A stretch of 60,391 nt of DNA from Oscillospiraceae bacterium (GTDB lineage Bacteria > Bacillota > Clostridia > Oscillospirales > CAG-272): positions 1 through 60,391 of the forward strand of contig SVRY01000014.1 in NCBI GenBank assembly GCA_015064585.1. The letters are read 5' to 3'. Below the pieces are notes generated by a model. The model was given only the letters and a program-made list of their open reading frames with translations, made no database searches and was not told the DNA's origin. Positions 34,279 to 42,441 of this stretch are shown here, piece after piece. The position numbers and the translations under genes were made by a program. How positions within the stretch are numbered: the first letter of the stretch is position 1; each line of letters opens with the position of its first letter.

Positions 34279-36156
34279 TTAACGTTTTTTTGTTTTTAAA
34301 TGCTTTTTCATGTCTTTTGCACCGGGCTTGGACTTTGCTATATGTGTGTTTTGCGCATTCGGTCTGACAAGGCATTTTTTATCAAAACCGATCAGATCTT
34401 CCCTGCCCGCGCTTTTTAGCGCGCGTAAGACAATTTCGCGATTTTCCGGTTTTCCGTATTGCAGTAAAGCCCTTTGGGACTTCTTTTCATTGTATTCCTT
34501 AGGTACAAAGATCGCCTTCCCGCTGAAAGGATCTATCTCGGTATAGAACATACAGGTGGATGCGGTACCGGGCGTTGGGTAGAAGTCCTGTACTTGTTCA
34601 GGTAAGCAGTTCTGCTCTTTCAGATATTCCGCCAATTTCACAGCATCCTTTAAACTGCTTCCCGGATGACTTGACATCAAATAGGGCACCAGATACTGTT
34701 CCTTGCCAACCGATCTTGAGAGGTCAAAGAAGCGGCGGCGGAAGGAATCGTAAATCTCCACATCCGGTTTTCCCATGTGTCTCAGGACTGCAGGAGAAAT
34801 ATGCTCGGGTGCCACCTTCAGCTGCCCGGAAACGTGATCTCTGACCAGTTTTTTGAAAAAGCGCTCGTCTTTATCGTAGATCAGATAATCGAAACGAATG
34901 CCTGAACGGATAAATACCTTCTTCACCTTTGGGATCGATTCTATCTGCTCCAAAAGTGACAAATATTCGCTGTGATCAACCTTTAAATTGGGGCAAGGCT
35001 TGGGTGCTAAGCACTTTCTGGTACTGCACACACCGCTTTGCAGTTGCTTATCGCAGGCGGGATAGCGGAAATTGGCAGTGGGCCCGCCTACATCGTGAAT
35101 ATAGCCCTTGAATCCCGGAAGTGTGGTTAACAGTTTTGCCTCCGCTACACAGGATTCTATGGATCGGCTTCGCACCGTACGTCCTTGATGGAAAGCAAGC
35201 GCACAGAAATTGCAGCCTCCAAAGCAACCACGATTGTGGGTGATGGAAAACTCAACCTCCGCAATGCCGGGAACACCGCCATCTTTGTCATAGCATGGGT
35301 GAGGGCGGCGGGTATAGGGCAGATCGTACACCGCATCCAATTCGTCCCTTTCCAGCGGCGGCATTGGGGGATTTTGCACCAGCATACGGTTGTCATAATA
35401 CTCAATAACGGCTTTACCCGAAACAGAATCCTGATTCTCATACTGGGTCTTAAAGGCCTTGGCATACAGCTTTTTATCGGTTTTCAGATCATTATAGTCA
35501 AAGGCTCCCGCCACCGGGAAATGAACGTCATCTTCCCGTTTGGCAAGATAGCAGCATCCCCGTACATCACGGATTTTTTTCACCGGCACGCCTTTTGCCA
35601 GTAATTCGGCAATACGTACAAGTATTTTTTCGCCCATGCCGTATGTCAAAATATCTGCACGGCTGTCAACCAGCACACTTCTGCGTACTTTATCGTCCCA
35701 GTAATCATAGTGGGCAAAACGGCGTAAAGATGCTTCAAGACCACCCAAAACGATCGGCACATCCCCGTATGCCTCGCGGATACGGTTACAGTAAACGATC
35801 ACAGCTCGGTCAGGACGCAACCCCATCTTTCCGCCGGGAGAATAATAATCATAGGTACGCTTCTTTTTGGAAACAGTATAATGAGCCACCATAGAGTCGA
35901 TATTACCGCCTGTGACCAAAAAACCGAGTTTAGGTTTACCAAAGCGTTTAAACGCTTCAGCACTGCGGTAATCGGGTTGCGAAAGAATTGCCACGCGGTA
36001 TCCCTTACTTTCCAGCACGCGGGAAATAATCGAAACGCCAAAAGAGGGGTGATCCACGTAGGCATCCCCCGTCACATATACAAAATCAGGTGCATCCCAT
36101 CCGCGCTCGGTGCATTCTTCACGGCTAATGGGCAAAAATTCCGTTCCCAGCTTCAT
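34279..36156 (-). CDS. ygiQ: YgiQ family radical SAM protein
   Basis: A 625-aa protein of the UPF0313/YgiQ family. An N-terminal region (PISREECTERGWDAPDFVYVTGDAYVDHPSFG) precedes the radical SAM core with the iron-sulfur motif NRGCFGGCNFCALAFHQG. Its C-terminal part carries VQDFYPTPGTASTCMFYT. Family members bind a [4Fe-4S] cluster and cleave SAM; the substrate remains unknown. A Lys-rich tail ends the protein. Full length. Start MKLGTEFLP at 36156. Confidence 0.93.
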   Translation of the reverse strand: MKLGTEFLPISREECTERGWDAPDFVYVTGDAYVDHPSFGVSIISRVLESKGYRVAILSQPDYRSAEAFKRFGKPKLGFLVTGGNIDSMVAHYTVSKKKRTYDYYSPGGKMGLRPDRAVIVYCNRIREAYGDVPIVLGGLEASLRRFAHYDYWDDKVRRSVLVDSRADILTYGMGEKILVRIAELLAKGVPVKKIRDVRGCCYLAKREDDVHFPVAGAFDYNDLKTDKKLYAKAFKTQYENQDSVSGKAVIEYYDNRMLVQNPPMPPLERDELDAVYDLPYTRRPHPCYDKDGGVPGIAEVEFSITHNRGCFGGCNFCALAFHQGRTVRSRSIESCVAEAKLLTTLPGFKGYIHDVGGPTANFRYPACDKQLQSGVCSTRKCLAPKPCPNLKVDHSEYLSLLEQIESIPKVKKVFIRSGIRFDYLIYDKDERFFKKLVRDHVSGQLKVAPEHISPAVLRHMGKPDVEIYDSFRRRFFDLSRSVGKEQYLVPYLMSSHPGSSLKDAVKLAEYLKEQNCLPEQVQDFYPTPGTASTCMFYTEIDPFSGKAIFVPKEYNEKKSQRALLQYGKPENREIVLRALKSAGREDLIGFDKKCLVRPNAQNTHIAKSKPGAKDMKKHLKTKKR

Positions 36157-36193
36157 AATCTAAATCCAATTCGTTTTTTCTTTTATTGTAATC

Positions 36194-36223
36194 AAAAACG
36201 GTCCTGTTGTCAAGACCGTTTGT
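36194..36223 (-). terminator. Terminator overlapping the YgjP-like gene end
   Basis: Stem AAACGGTC/GACCGTTT, followed leftward by TTTTTG. It includes the last codons of the 36210 gene. Confidence 0.75.
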
Positions 36224-36914
36224 TTGCTTCCAACGATTTCTTGCGCTCCTTCCAATCGGGCATATACGCCGATAGTACGGCGTAAAAGTCGGCAGAATGA
36301 TTTGGAACAAGAAAATGAGCAAATTCATGCATAATAACATATTCAATGCAGGATAGGGGGGCAGAGACAAGGGCTGTATTAAAGGTCAGAATTCCCTTTT
36401 GCGGCTGACAGCTGCCCCATCTGGATACCATTTTCCGCATGCGTATTTGGGGATATGATATACCGCGTTTTTGAAACAACGGATAAATTTCACGGCAGAG
36501 GGTAAGCACTTTATCATGACACAATTCCCTTTGCCATTTTTCAAGTACTTTTCTTTTAAGTTCGGTATCGGAAGTATTGCGCACAAATAAGCGAATATAT
36601 CCTTCCTGTAAAGATACTGTGTTTTTCTCGCCCTCTTCCACCCGGAGTATCTTATCTTCTCCCAGTATCCGAAATACTTCTCCATTCCTATACTCTTTGA
36701 TCTCAGGTACATACAAAGCAGCGCGTGCAAGTGCTGACAAAATAAAATCTTCTTTGGAAATAAGAAAGTTTTCCAACGCCGATATGGGGACATACGAAGG
36801 TGCCGACAAAAAGACATTGCCATCAGACTTAATACGCAAATTGATATTCTTTACTTTTTTTCTCAGCAGTGTGTAGTGAATTTCCCTTCCGCCAAGGGTG
36901 ATCTTTCTTAACAT
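36210..36914 (-). CDS. YgjP-like zinc metallopeptidase
   Basis: A 234-aa cytoplasmic protein of the YgjP/DUF45 family. The C-terminal half holds the zinc site HEFAHFLVPNHSADFY (HExxH plus downstream His) and the family string RWGSCQPQKGILTFN. The N-terminal half is beta-rich. The biological substrate is unknown. It follows the lipoprotein gene by 7 bp and may be read from the same leftward transcript as the cassette. Confidence 0.88.
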   Translation of the reverse strand: MLRKITLGGREIHYTLLRKKVKNINLRIKSDGNVFLSAPSYVPISALENFLISKEDFILSALARAALYVPEIKEYRNGEVFRILGEDKILRVEEGEKNTVSLQEGYIRLFVRNTSDTELKRKVLEKWQRELCHDKVLTLCREIYPLFQKRGISYPQIRMRKMVSRWGSCQPQKGILTFNTALVSAPLSCIEYVIMHEFAHFLVPNHSADFYAVLSAYMPDWKERKKSLEANKRS

Positions 36915-36921
36915 ATGACAC

Positions 36922-37536
36922 CTATTTTTTCAAGATATATGCCTCTATTAGCATGGCAACAAACTCATCACTTATAATCCAAGTTTCACCCGTATGTATA
37001 AAATACCAATTACCGTTATACTGATATGGACCTGCCAATTCTATTTGTATGCGAGGATCATCTTTCAAAAACATTTTTAGGTACATAGACGCTTCGTGAT
37101 CTATCTTCGAAACCTCAACGTCACTTTTGGTCATAGCCGCAGAAAGAGAAAATTCAATATCAGTGTTATCTACTGTATATATTTCGCTATAAAGATCGTA
37201 ATCTGATCTCACATACAAGCCCTTATTATATACCGTGGACTTTCCATTGTCACAAAAAATAAAGAGCGGATTTTCTTCATCAAAGGCGTAATAATGCATA
37301 TCGGGAAAGAATGGAAACTGCGATTGCCAACCAAGCTCAACAACCCTATCGTTCTTTCCTGTTATCACCTCAAAACGATCATCAACACGATAATAAGCGT
37401 TCTCACTATATAGCAAATTGCCTTCCTTATCATAATCAAGTTGACGCATATCTCCTTGTAACCGATCAATAAATGCGCAAGAAGTAAAAGAAAGTAAAAG
37501 CACACAAGAAAAAATGATGCATAACAGTTTTTTCAT
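36922..37536 (-). CDS. Lipoprotein, cargo of a four-helix-bundle cassette
   Basis: A 204-aa lipoprotein: signal MKKLLCIIFSCVLLLSFTSC with lipobox LSFTSC, then a Tyr/Asp-rich beta-type domain (DYDKEGNLLYSENAYYRVDDRFEVITG). No family is recognised. The start at 37536 sits in an ATGA overlap with the 3-prime remnant of a four-helix-bundle gene and uses that remnant's AAAGGAGAA as ribosome site. The cargo slot is the same as at 16715 and 37766 but the sequence is unrelated. Confidence 0.75.
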   Translation of the reverse strand: MKKLLCIIFSCVLLLSFTSCAFIDRLQGDMRQLDYDKEGNLLYSENAYYRVDDRFEVITGKNDRVVELGWQSQFPFFPDMHYYAFDEENPLFIFCDNGKSTVYNKGLYVRSDYDLYSEIYTVDNTDIEFSLSAAMTKSDVEVSKIDHEASMYLKMFLKDDPRIQIELAGPYQYNGNWYFIHTGETWIISDEFVAMLIEAYILKK

Positions 37537-37586
37537 TTTGTATTCTCCTTTGCGGTTTTGCAAGATGCGATCAGCATAACTCTCAA
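37533..37586 (-). pseudogene. 3-prime remnant of a four-helix-bundle gene
   Basis: Only the last 17 codons survive (LRVMLIASCKTAKENTK, against LRVMLIASYKTAKENAK at the intact locus). The DNA is nearly identical to 16668-16718. Hairpin array B abuts the break. What remains is precisely the part that supplies the ribosome site and overlapping stop for the cargo gene. Confidence 0.8.
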
Positions 37587-37756
37587 AATGGTGTTGCTCC
37601 CTTCGGTTGCAATGAACACGAAGTGTTGTATATCATCAAGCCGCAGGAAGAGGCGCGTTTCGCGTGATGAGATACAGCCCCAAAGGTGCTAATGATATGC
37701 ACCGCACGTTGTGCGGCGATGATATGCCAAGCCTGCGGCTTGGATAAGAAAAAAGG
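37587..37756 (-). repeat. Hairpin array B
   Basis: Hairpins AACAC-GAA-GTGTT, CGCG-TTT-CGCG, CACCGCAC-GTT-GTGCGG and CCAAGCC-TGC-GGCTTGG, joined by linkers of GATGATATG/TATCATC type. The last 38 bp (37718-37755) are identical to 38666-38703 of array C. It fills the space between the end of one cargo gene and a truncated four-helix-bundle gene. Confidence 0.75.
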
Positions 37757-37765
37757 TGTGTAAAA

Positions 37766-38119
37766 TTAAGGTTTCTCAATTTTAACCTTTGAATTTTCGA
37801 GAATATTATAAGATTCGCAAAAGTCTTGGTTATACAAAACGATATTTAAGGTATGTTCTTTAGGATCATAATATAGCTGAAGCTTGCCGTCCTCTGCTAT
37901 AATATGATCTACCAGAGGCATTTCTTTTTCAAAATCTCCAATGATAACAACTACATTTTCTCCTATTTCAGAAATTTCAAAGAGTTTCTGTGGCATTATA
38001 TCAAGAACGGCATAGCTATTGTCCGAATTTTGGATAATAGTGCCTTTCACAACATTGGTGTTACATGCCGTAAAACTAATAAGCATGATAATAATAAGTA
38101 AAACAGATAATCTTTTCAT
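37766..38119 (-). CDS. Small lipoprotein, cargo of a four-helix-bundle cassette
   Basis: A 117-aa lipoprotein: signal MKRLSVLLIIIMLISFTAC with lipobox ISFTAC, then a small beta-type domain. No family recognised. The start at 38119 overlaps the stop of the decayed four-helix-bundle gene (ATGA), with AAGGAGAA upstream provided by that gene. It shares the signal-peptide style but little else with the lipoprotein at 36922. Confidence 0.75.
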   Translation of the reverse strand: MKRLSVLLIIIMLISFTACNTNVVKGTIIQNSDNSYAVLDIMPQKLFEISEIGENVVVIIGDFEKEMPLVDHIIAEDGKLQLYYDPKEHTLNIVLYNQDFCESYNILENSKVKIEKP

Positions 38120-38463
38120 TTCGCATTCTCCTTCAATGTTTTGCAGCTTGCAATCAGCATTCGTCTGATTCGACCGCAAAGATTTCTATAGTTTTTATAG
38201 ATTTCTTCATCAATACCACTTGTATTATATAACAACTGTAATCAGCCTTCTGTTTCACTACATTCTTTTAGTGCGATTTCAAATTTTGAAAGCATATTCG
38301 CTTTACTTTGTCCGTAATTTGCTTCACGGATATTCGCGTACACACTACTTGAACTTTTACGGATCTGGAAAAGAGTGTTGGAAGGAGCTTTTATATTTTG
38401 ACAAAGTAATTCTGTATCGGTCGCAAGCTGCTCCGAATAGATCAACAAATAGTTTTTAGCCAT
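38116..38463 (-). pseudogene. Four-helix-bundle gene interrupted by one stop codon
   Basis: A 116-codon frame aligned end to end with the intact gene at 16365 (SKFEIALKECSETEG, then stop, then LQLLYNTSGIDEE... and RRMLIASCKTLKENAK). The only lesion visible is TGA at 38242-38244 where the intact copy has Trp (GYWLELL): one base from TGG. The promoter, ribosome site GGGAG and cargo overlap are intact. Read-through or re-initiation could still express the cargo. Confidence 0.85.
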
Positions 38464-38484
38464 ACGATCACTCCCTTCGAGAGT

Positions 38485-38513
38485 ATTATATCATATTTTG
38501 CATAGCAATTCAA
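38485..38513 (-). promoter_or_regulatory. Promoter of the decayed four-helix-bundle gene
   Basis: Reading leftward: TTGAAT, 17 bp, TATGATATAAT (TATAAT at 38490-38485). It matches the promoter of the intact cassette in position and core. Confidence 0.75.
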
Positions 38514-38519
38514 GAGCCT

Positions 38520-38703
38520 TCCGTATTCTCGCAGCCCAATCACGGCGAAGGCGTGTATATCATCCGCAACTCGTTGCGGCATATCATCAATTCCGCAGGG
38601 ATTGTATATTATCAAGCTGCAGGAAAATGCACGCTAAAGCGTGATGAGATGCAGCCCGAAGGGCTGATGATATGCCAAGCCTGCGGCTTGGATAAGAAAA
38701 AAG
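38520..38703 (-). repeat. Hairpin array C
   Basis: Hairpins CACG-CGTG, CCGCAAC-TC-GTTGCGG, GCACGC-TAAA-GCGTG, CAGCCC-GAA-GGGCTG and CCAAGCC-TGC-GGCTTGG, separated by TATCATC or GATGATATG linkers. As in array A the linker flips orientation inside the array. It starts directly after the tRNA-Val terminator and ends before the four-helix-bundle promoter. Confidence 0.75.
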
Positions 38704-38725
38704 CACTTCTTGCGAAGTGCTTTTT
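38695..38725 (-). terminator. Terminator of tRNA-Val
   Basis: Stem AAAAAGCACTTC/GAAGTGCTTTTTT, 2 bp past the tRNA end. Array C follows its T-run. Confidence 0.85.
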
Positions 38726-38726
38726 C

Positions 38727-38803
38727 TGGTGGGGACAACTGGAATCGAACCAGTGACCTCATGCATGTCAAGCATGCACTCTAACCAGCTGAGCTATGCC
38801 CCC
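38727..38803 (-). tRNA. tRNA-Val (anticodon GAC)
   Basis: A 77-nt tRNA: acceptor GGGGGCA/TGTCCCC, anticodon stem CATGC/GCATG with loop TTGACAT (anticodon GAC), T-arm ACTGG-TTCGATT-CCAGT, encoded CCA. Confidence 0.93.
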
Positions 38804-38818
38804 ATTTACAACGCTAGT

Positions 38819-38847
38819 ATGATAGCATGTTTTTATCGTGTTGTCAA
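38819..38847 (-). promoter_or_regulatory. Promoter of tRNA-Val
   Basis: Leftward TTGACA (38847-38842), 17-bp spacer, TATCAT (38824-38819). Confidence 0.8.
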
Positions 38848-38942
38848 TACTTTTCCTAAATTTAATTACAAAAATGAGAATCCGTTCATTTTGTATATTT
38901 TACACAAATCAAAGTAAATTTGATGAATTTTCAAAAACAGCA

Positions 38943-38971
38943 TTGACAAATTGTCAAACTGTCGCTATAAT
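38943..38971 (+). promoter_or_regulatory. Promoter of the hflKC operon with palindrome on -35
   Basis: -35 TTGACA (38943-38948), 17-bp spacer, -10 TATAAT (38966-38971). TTGACAAATTGTCAA (38943-38957) is a palindrome covering the -35, a possible operator. Confidence 0.8.
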
Positions 38972-39000
38972 AGTGGCAGTACCATGAAAGGAGATATCTC

Positions 39001-39981
39001 ATGTACAGACAATTTCGGGGAAATTTTAAGCCCCCATACAAAGGCAATTTTAATATCGACAAATCCATGATCAAGAAGCTCATCATTTTAGGTATCATAT
39101 TGATCCTTGCGGCAGTTGCGCTTTTCACCAGCTATTATACGGTGGATGAAAAGGAGCAGGCAGTTGTCACCACCTTTGGTAAAGTGACCAGTATCACCGA
39201 AGCAGGCTTCCATTTCAAAGCTCCCTTCGGCATTCAAAAGGTGCAGAAGGTACCGGTCAATGTATATCAGAAGCTGGAGATCGGATACAAAACCGACAAA
39301 AAAGGCAATGTCACTGCAGTGGAAGAAGAAAGCAAAATGATCACCGGCGACTATAACATTGTCAATATCGATTTCTTTGTGGAATACCGCATTTCCGATC
39401 CGGAAAAGTATCTCTTCTCTTCTCAAGATCCCGATGAGGTGCTCAAAAATCTTGCTCAAAGCCAGATCCGCAATGTGGTTGGCTCTGCCACCGTTGACTC
39501 GGTACTGACCGACGGTAAATCCGAAATTCAGATGCAGGTCAAAGAACTGGTCACTGAGATCCTTGCCGAATATGATATCGGTCTTTCTCTTTCGGATGTA
39601 AAGATCCAGGACAGCGAGCCGCCTACAGCCACCGTTACCGAAGCATTCAAGGCGGTTGAAACTGCCAAGCAGTCTGCTGAAACCGCTGAAAACCAAGCAA
39701 ATGCTTATAAAAATGCGCAGATCCCCAAGGCTGAGGCAAATGCTAACAAGCTGCTGCAAAACGCGGAGTACCTCAAAACAAAGCGTATCAACGAAGCTAA
39801 AGAACAGATCGCGCTGTTTAACGCAATGTATACTGAATATTCCAACAGCCCCGATATTACCCGCTCCAGAATGTACTATGAAATGATCACGCAGACTCTT
39901 TCGGGCGTGAAGGTATATATCGGTATCGAAGGGGACGACACACAAACACTGCTGCCCCTTGACAAATTCACACAATCTTAA
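39001..39981 (+). CDS. hflK: HflK-like SPFH/stomatin protein
   Basis: A 326-aa membrane protein: one N-terminal helix (LIILGIILILAAVALFTSYY, about 25-45), SPFH domain (about 46-220) with VVTTFGKVTSITEAGFHFKAPFG, and an Ala/Glu/Lys-rich coiled coil (AVETAKQSAETAENQANAYKNAQ). In E. coli HflK and HflC form a cage around FtsH and tune its proteolysis. AAAGGAGATATCTC precedes the ATG. It is paired with hflC 15 bp downstream. Confidence 0.88.
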   Translation: MYRQFRGNFKPPYKGNFNIDKSMIKKLIILGIILILAAVALFTSYYTVDEKEQAVVTTFGKVTSITEAGFHFKAPFGIQKVQKVPVNVYQKLEIGYKTDKKGNVTAVEEESKMITGDYNIVNIDFFVEYRISDPEKYLFSSQDPDEVLKNLAQSQIRNVVGSATVDSVLTDGKSEIQMQVKELVTEILAEYDIGLSLSDVKIQDSEPPTATVTEAFKAVETAKQSAETAENQANAYKNAQIPKAEANANKLLQNAEYLKTKRINEAKEQIALFNAMYTEYSNSPDITRSRMYYEMITQTLSGVKVYIGIEGDDTQTLLPLDKFTQS

Positions 39982-39996
39982 AGGAGGCAATACACA

Positions 39997-40911
39997 ATGA
40001 AAAAGAAATACATTGGATTTATATTCCTTCTCTTTGTTTTGATCTTGGGTGCCGTTACCCTTTTCTCCTCTTTGTATACCGTAAAACCCAACGAATATGT
40101 TTCGGTATCTCGTTTCTCAAAGATCGTGCACACCGAAGACGAAGCGGGTCTGCATTTTAAGATCCCCTTTGTGGATGAAACCATCACCTTCCCCAAAACC
40201 ACCATTCTTTACGACATTCCCCCTTCCGAAGTATTCACCAAGGATAAAAAGAACATGACCGTTGACTGCTATCTGCTTTGGGAGATAAAGGATCCCTTGA
40301 CCTTTTATCAAACGCTGGGCACCACAGGGGCAGCAGAAGACCGTCTGAATGTTATTACCTATAACGCACTCAAAAAATTGATGGGTACCCTGACACAAGA
40401 TGATATCATCAACACCAATGACGGGGCTGAAAGAAACGAGATCTACGAAGGTATTACCTCCGAAGTATCGGATGTTGCCAAGCAGTACGGCATTGAAGTT
40501 TCGGATGTAAAGATCAAGCGTTTTGATCTGCCCACCGAAAATGAAAACGCAGTTTACGAGCGCATGATCTCCGAGCGCAATCAGATGGCACAGGAATATA
40601 TCGCCAAGGGCGATTTGGCAGCTTCGCTTATCCGCAACGAAACCGATAAGACCGTGAATACCACCGTTTCCAACGCCGAGGCAGAAGCCGCCGCCATTGA
40701 GGCAGAGGGTGAGCAGGAATATATGCGCCTGTTGGCAGAAGCCTTTAACACGCAGGACAAACGCGATTTCTATGAATTCACCCTGGCGCTGGATGCCATC
40801 AAGGCAACCTTAACAGGAGATAACAAAACGGTTGTTATTCCCGCAAACAGCAAGCTGGGACAGATTCTACTTGGCAATTATAAGAGCGATTCCCAAACCG
40901 AAAGCAATTGA
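39997..40911 (+). CDS. hflC: HflC-like SPFH/stomatin protein
   Basis: A 304-aa partner of HflK: N-terminal helix (IGFIFLLFVLILGAVTLFSS), SPFH domain (VSVSRFSKIVHTEDEAGLHFKIPF), then a helical region with EAEAAAIEAEGEQEYMRLLAEAF. AAAGGAGG site. The pair would form membrane microdomain assemblies and probably modulates FtsH. Confidence 0.88.
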   Translation: MKKKYIGFIFLLFVLILGAVTLFSSLYTVKPNEYVSVSRFSKIVHTEDEAGLHFKIPFVDETITFPKTTILYDIPPSEVFTKDKKNMTVDCYLLWEIKDPLTFYQTLGTTGAAEDRLNVITYNALKKLMGTLTQDDIINTNDGAERNEIYEGITSEVSDVAKQYGIEVSDVKIKRFDLPTENENAVYERMISERNQMAQEYIAKGDLAASLIRNETDKTVNTTVSNAEAEAAAIEAEGEQEYMRLLAEAFNTQDKRDFYEFTLALDAIKATLTGDNKTVVIPANSKLGQILLGNYKSDSQTESN

Positions 40912-40920
40912 GTAACTTGC

Positions 40921-40950
40921 GGCGTGATACTTTTATCAGAGTATCACGCC
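40921..40950 (+). terminator. Hairpin after hflC
   Basis: Perfect 10-bp stem GGCGTGATAC/GTATCACGCC, 10 bp past the stop, without a T-run. It may protect the 3-prime end; the true terminator is likely the next hairpin. Confidence 0.55.
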
Positions 40951-41010
40951 GGTTCTATTCGCCTCTCGGCGAGTTTTATTGCTTCGCAGTGATATAGCTA
41001 TAGTGCAGAA

Positions 41011-41058
41011 AAAAAGAGAGAACTTAGTGGTTTAAAAACCGTTTTGTTCTCTCTTTTT
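41011..41058. terminator. Bidirectional terminator downstream of hflKC
   Basis: Stem AAAAAGAGAGAAC/GTTCTCTCTTTTT with an inner GGTTT/AACC hairpin. It works on both strands. Confidence 0.8.
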
Positions 41059-41219
41059 GCATAGAATGCTTATGCACAGCAATTGGTTGTTGCATGGATT
41101 TTATATACCGGGATCATATGACAGCTCCCCGTAAAGTAAATATTAATCAACAAATACTCAAATCCATAACTTTGGGATGATATTTCTCGTGCTTTTCACA
41201 CATACACTAAAGAATTAAA

Positions 41220-41912
41220 TTAGTACCTCAATCTCCACGATAGCATATCCATTGCTTCGGCAAGATCCAACATTGGTGCATCTCCAATATACGGATAACC
41301 GGGAGCTGCGCATACAACCATAACAACACCATTGTCAAATACATATATATGTGTTTCTAAACGTCCCAGACTGCTGCCGGGGTACACTTTTTCCTCAGTT
41401 TGTGTAAAATGCGGCTGTCCTAACAGCGATATCATATCCTCTACGCGGTTTTTGGGTCCTGTAATCCACGTATCAACTTTTTTAAAATCTTCCATTTTGG
41501 GATAATATGTATATACCGGTTTCTCACCGAATACAGTGCTCGATTTGCAAAGATCGCTTCGCATTTCATTCTTGTGGTTGCATAAATGATGTGATGCGAA
41601 GCGAGCTTCGCAGGGATTTTTTAGTATTTCTACCTTTTCTTTTTCATCGGCAAGTTCTCTTTCCTTGCGATTTAATTCCTTTTCAAGTTCTTTGATCTTA
41701 TGCGCCATTTCATCTGCCGATTGTCGCTTGATGCGCTGTTCTGCCTCATAGCTTGGCATCCCTTGTGCCTCACGGTATTCTCTCACCCAACGGCAAACAG
41801 TGTTCGCATTGATCCCAAGCTCTTTGGAAACCTTCGTTGCCGATTTGCCGCCCTCAAGCACATACTTGACGGTTTGCAGCTTCATTTCCTCGCTGTACTT
41901 CACTTTTCCCAT
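41220..41912 (-). CDS. Chimeric reading frame: IS3-type OrfA head fused to an unrelated tail
   Basis: A 230-aa frame. Residues 1-99 are an IS3-family OrfA: helix-turn-helix (SEEMKLQTVKYVLEGGKSATK..., GINANTVCRWVREY) and a coiled coil ending KEKVEILKN, where a transposase would continue to the OrfB frameshift. After this the frame runs through a short hairpin-bearing stretch (GCGAAGC/GCTTCGC, linker CATCACATCATTT) into about 105 residues of unknown type (VYTYYPKMEDFKKVDTWI... WRLRY). No OrfB is present. It is probably a transposon remnant joined to a gene fragment, possibly not functional. RBS AAAGGATATC. Confidence 0.6.
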   Translation of the reverse strand: MGKVKYSEEMKLQTVKYVLEGGKSATKVSKELGINANTVCRWVREYREAQGMPSYEAEQRIKRQSADEMAHKIKELEKELNRKERELADEKEKVEILKNPCEARFASHHLCNHKNEMRSDLCKSSTVFGEKPVYTYYPKMEDFKKVDTWITGPKNRVEDMISLLGQPHFTQTEEKVYPGSSLGRLETHIYVFDNGVVMVVCAAPGYPYIGDAPMLDLAEAMDMLSWRLRY

Positions 41913-42159
41913 TGTGATATCCTTTCTTTACTTCGCTAATGCATATGATACCACACTTTACCCTCTTATGCAATTCCATACCAGTCCACTCCCTACAGGT
42001 GATTTTGTAACCTTTTTGTGAATAAAGGAAATTTTGGGAAAATGCACAATTTTTCATATACGGATTTGTGCAACGAAACAAAACGAAATTTTTGGCTCAA
42101 AGGATAACCTATGATTCTTTTTCACGCCGCAGAAAATTCCGAATAGAATGGAATGAAGA

Positions 42160-42193
42160 GACCGTTTGTCATAGGGCAAAATCGAAAACGGTC
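42160..42193 (+). other. Hairpin in the feoA leader
   Basis: Stem GACCGTTT/AAACGGTC with an 18-nt loop, ending directly before the GAAAGG ribosome site of feoA. It could mask or expose the start of translation, but no known metal riboswitch signature is recognised. Confidence 0.45.
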
Positions 42194-42207
42194 CGAAAGG
42201 CTATGAT

Positions 42208-42441
42208 ATGAAGGAAATGAAAAATCTTTTTTGCTTACAAAAAGGACAGAGTGCCAAGATATATAAAATAAATACAAAGGGCGATCTGCGCCGCAGATTG
42301 ATGGACATCGGACTGCGGGAAAACAGTTATGTACGCTGTGTATTGGTCAGTCCCCCGGGGGATCCCAAAGCATTTGATATCTGCGGCGCTTTGATTGCTT
42401 TACGGAAAATTGACTGCATGGATATTTTGATTGAACCATGA
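42208..42441 (+). CDS. feoA: FeoA, ferrous iron transport accessory protein
   Basis: A 77-aa SH3-like protein (LCLQKGQSAKIYKINTKGDLRRRLMDIGLRENSYV) that assists FeoB. Its stop overlaps the feoB start by 4 bp (ATGA), so the two are coupled. Confidence 0.9.
   Translation: MKEMKNLFCLQKGQSAKIYKINTKGDLRRRLMDIGLRENSYVRCVLVSPPGDPKAFDICGALIALRKIDCMDILIEP

Noticed and set aside
36922-38119. The two lipoproteins as paralogs
   Set aside because: Only the signal peptides are alike; the mature parts differ in length and sequence.
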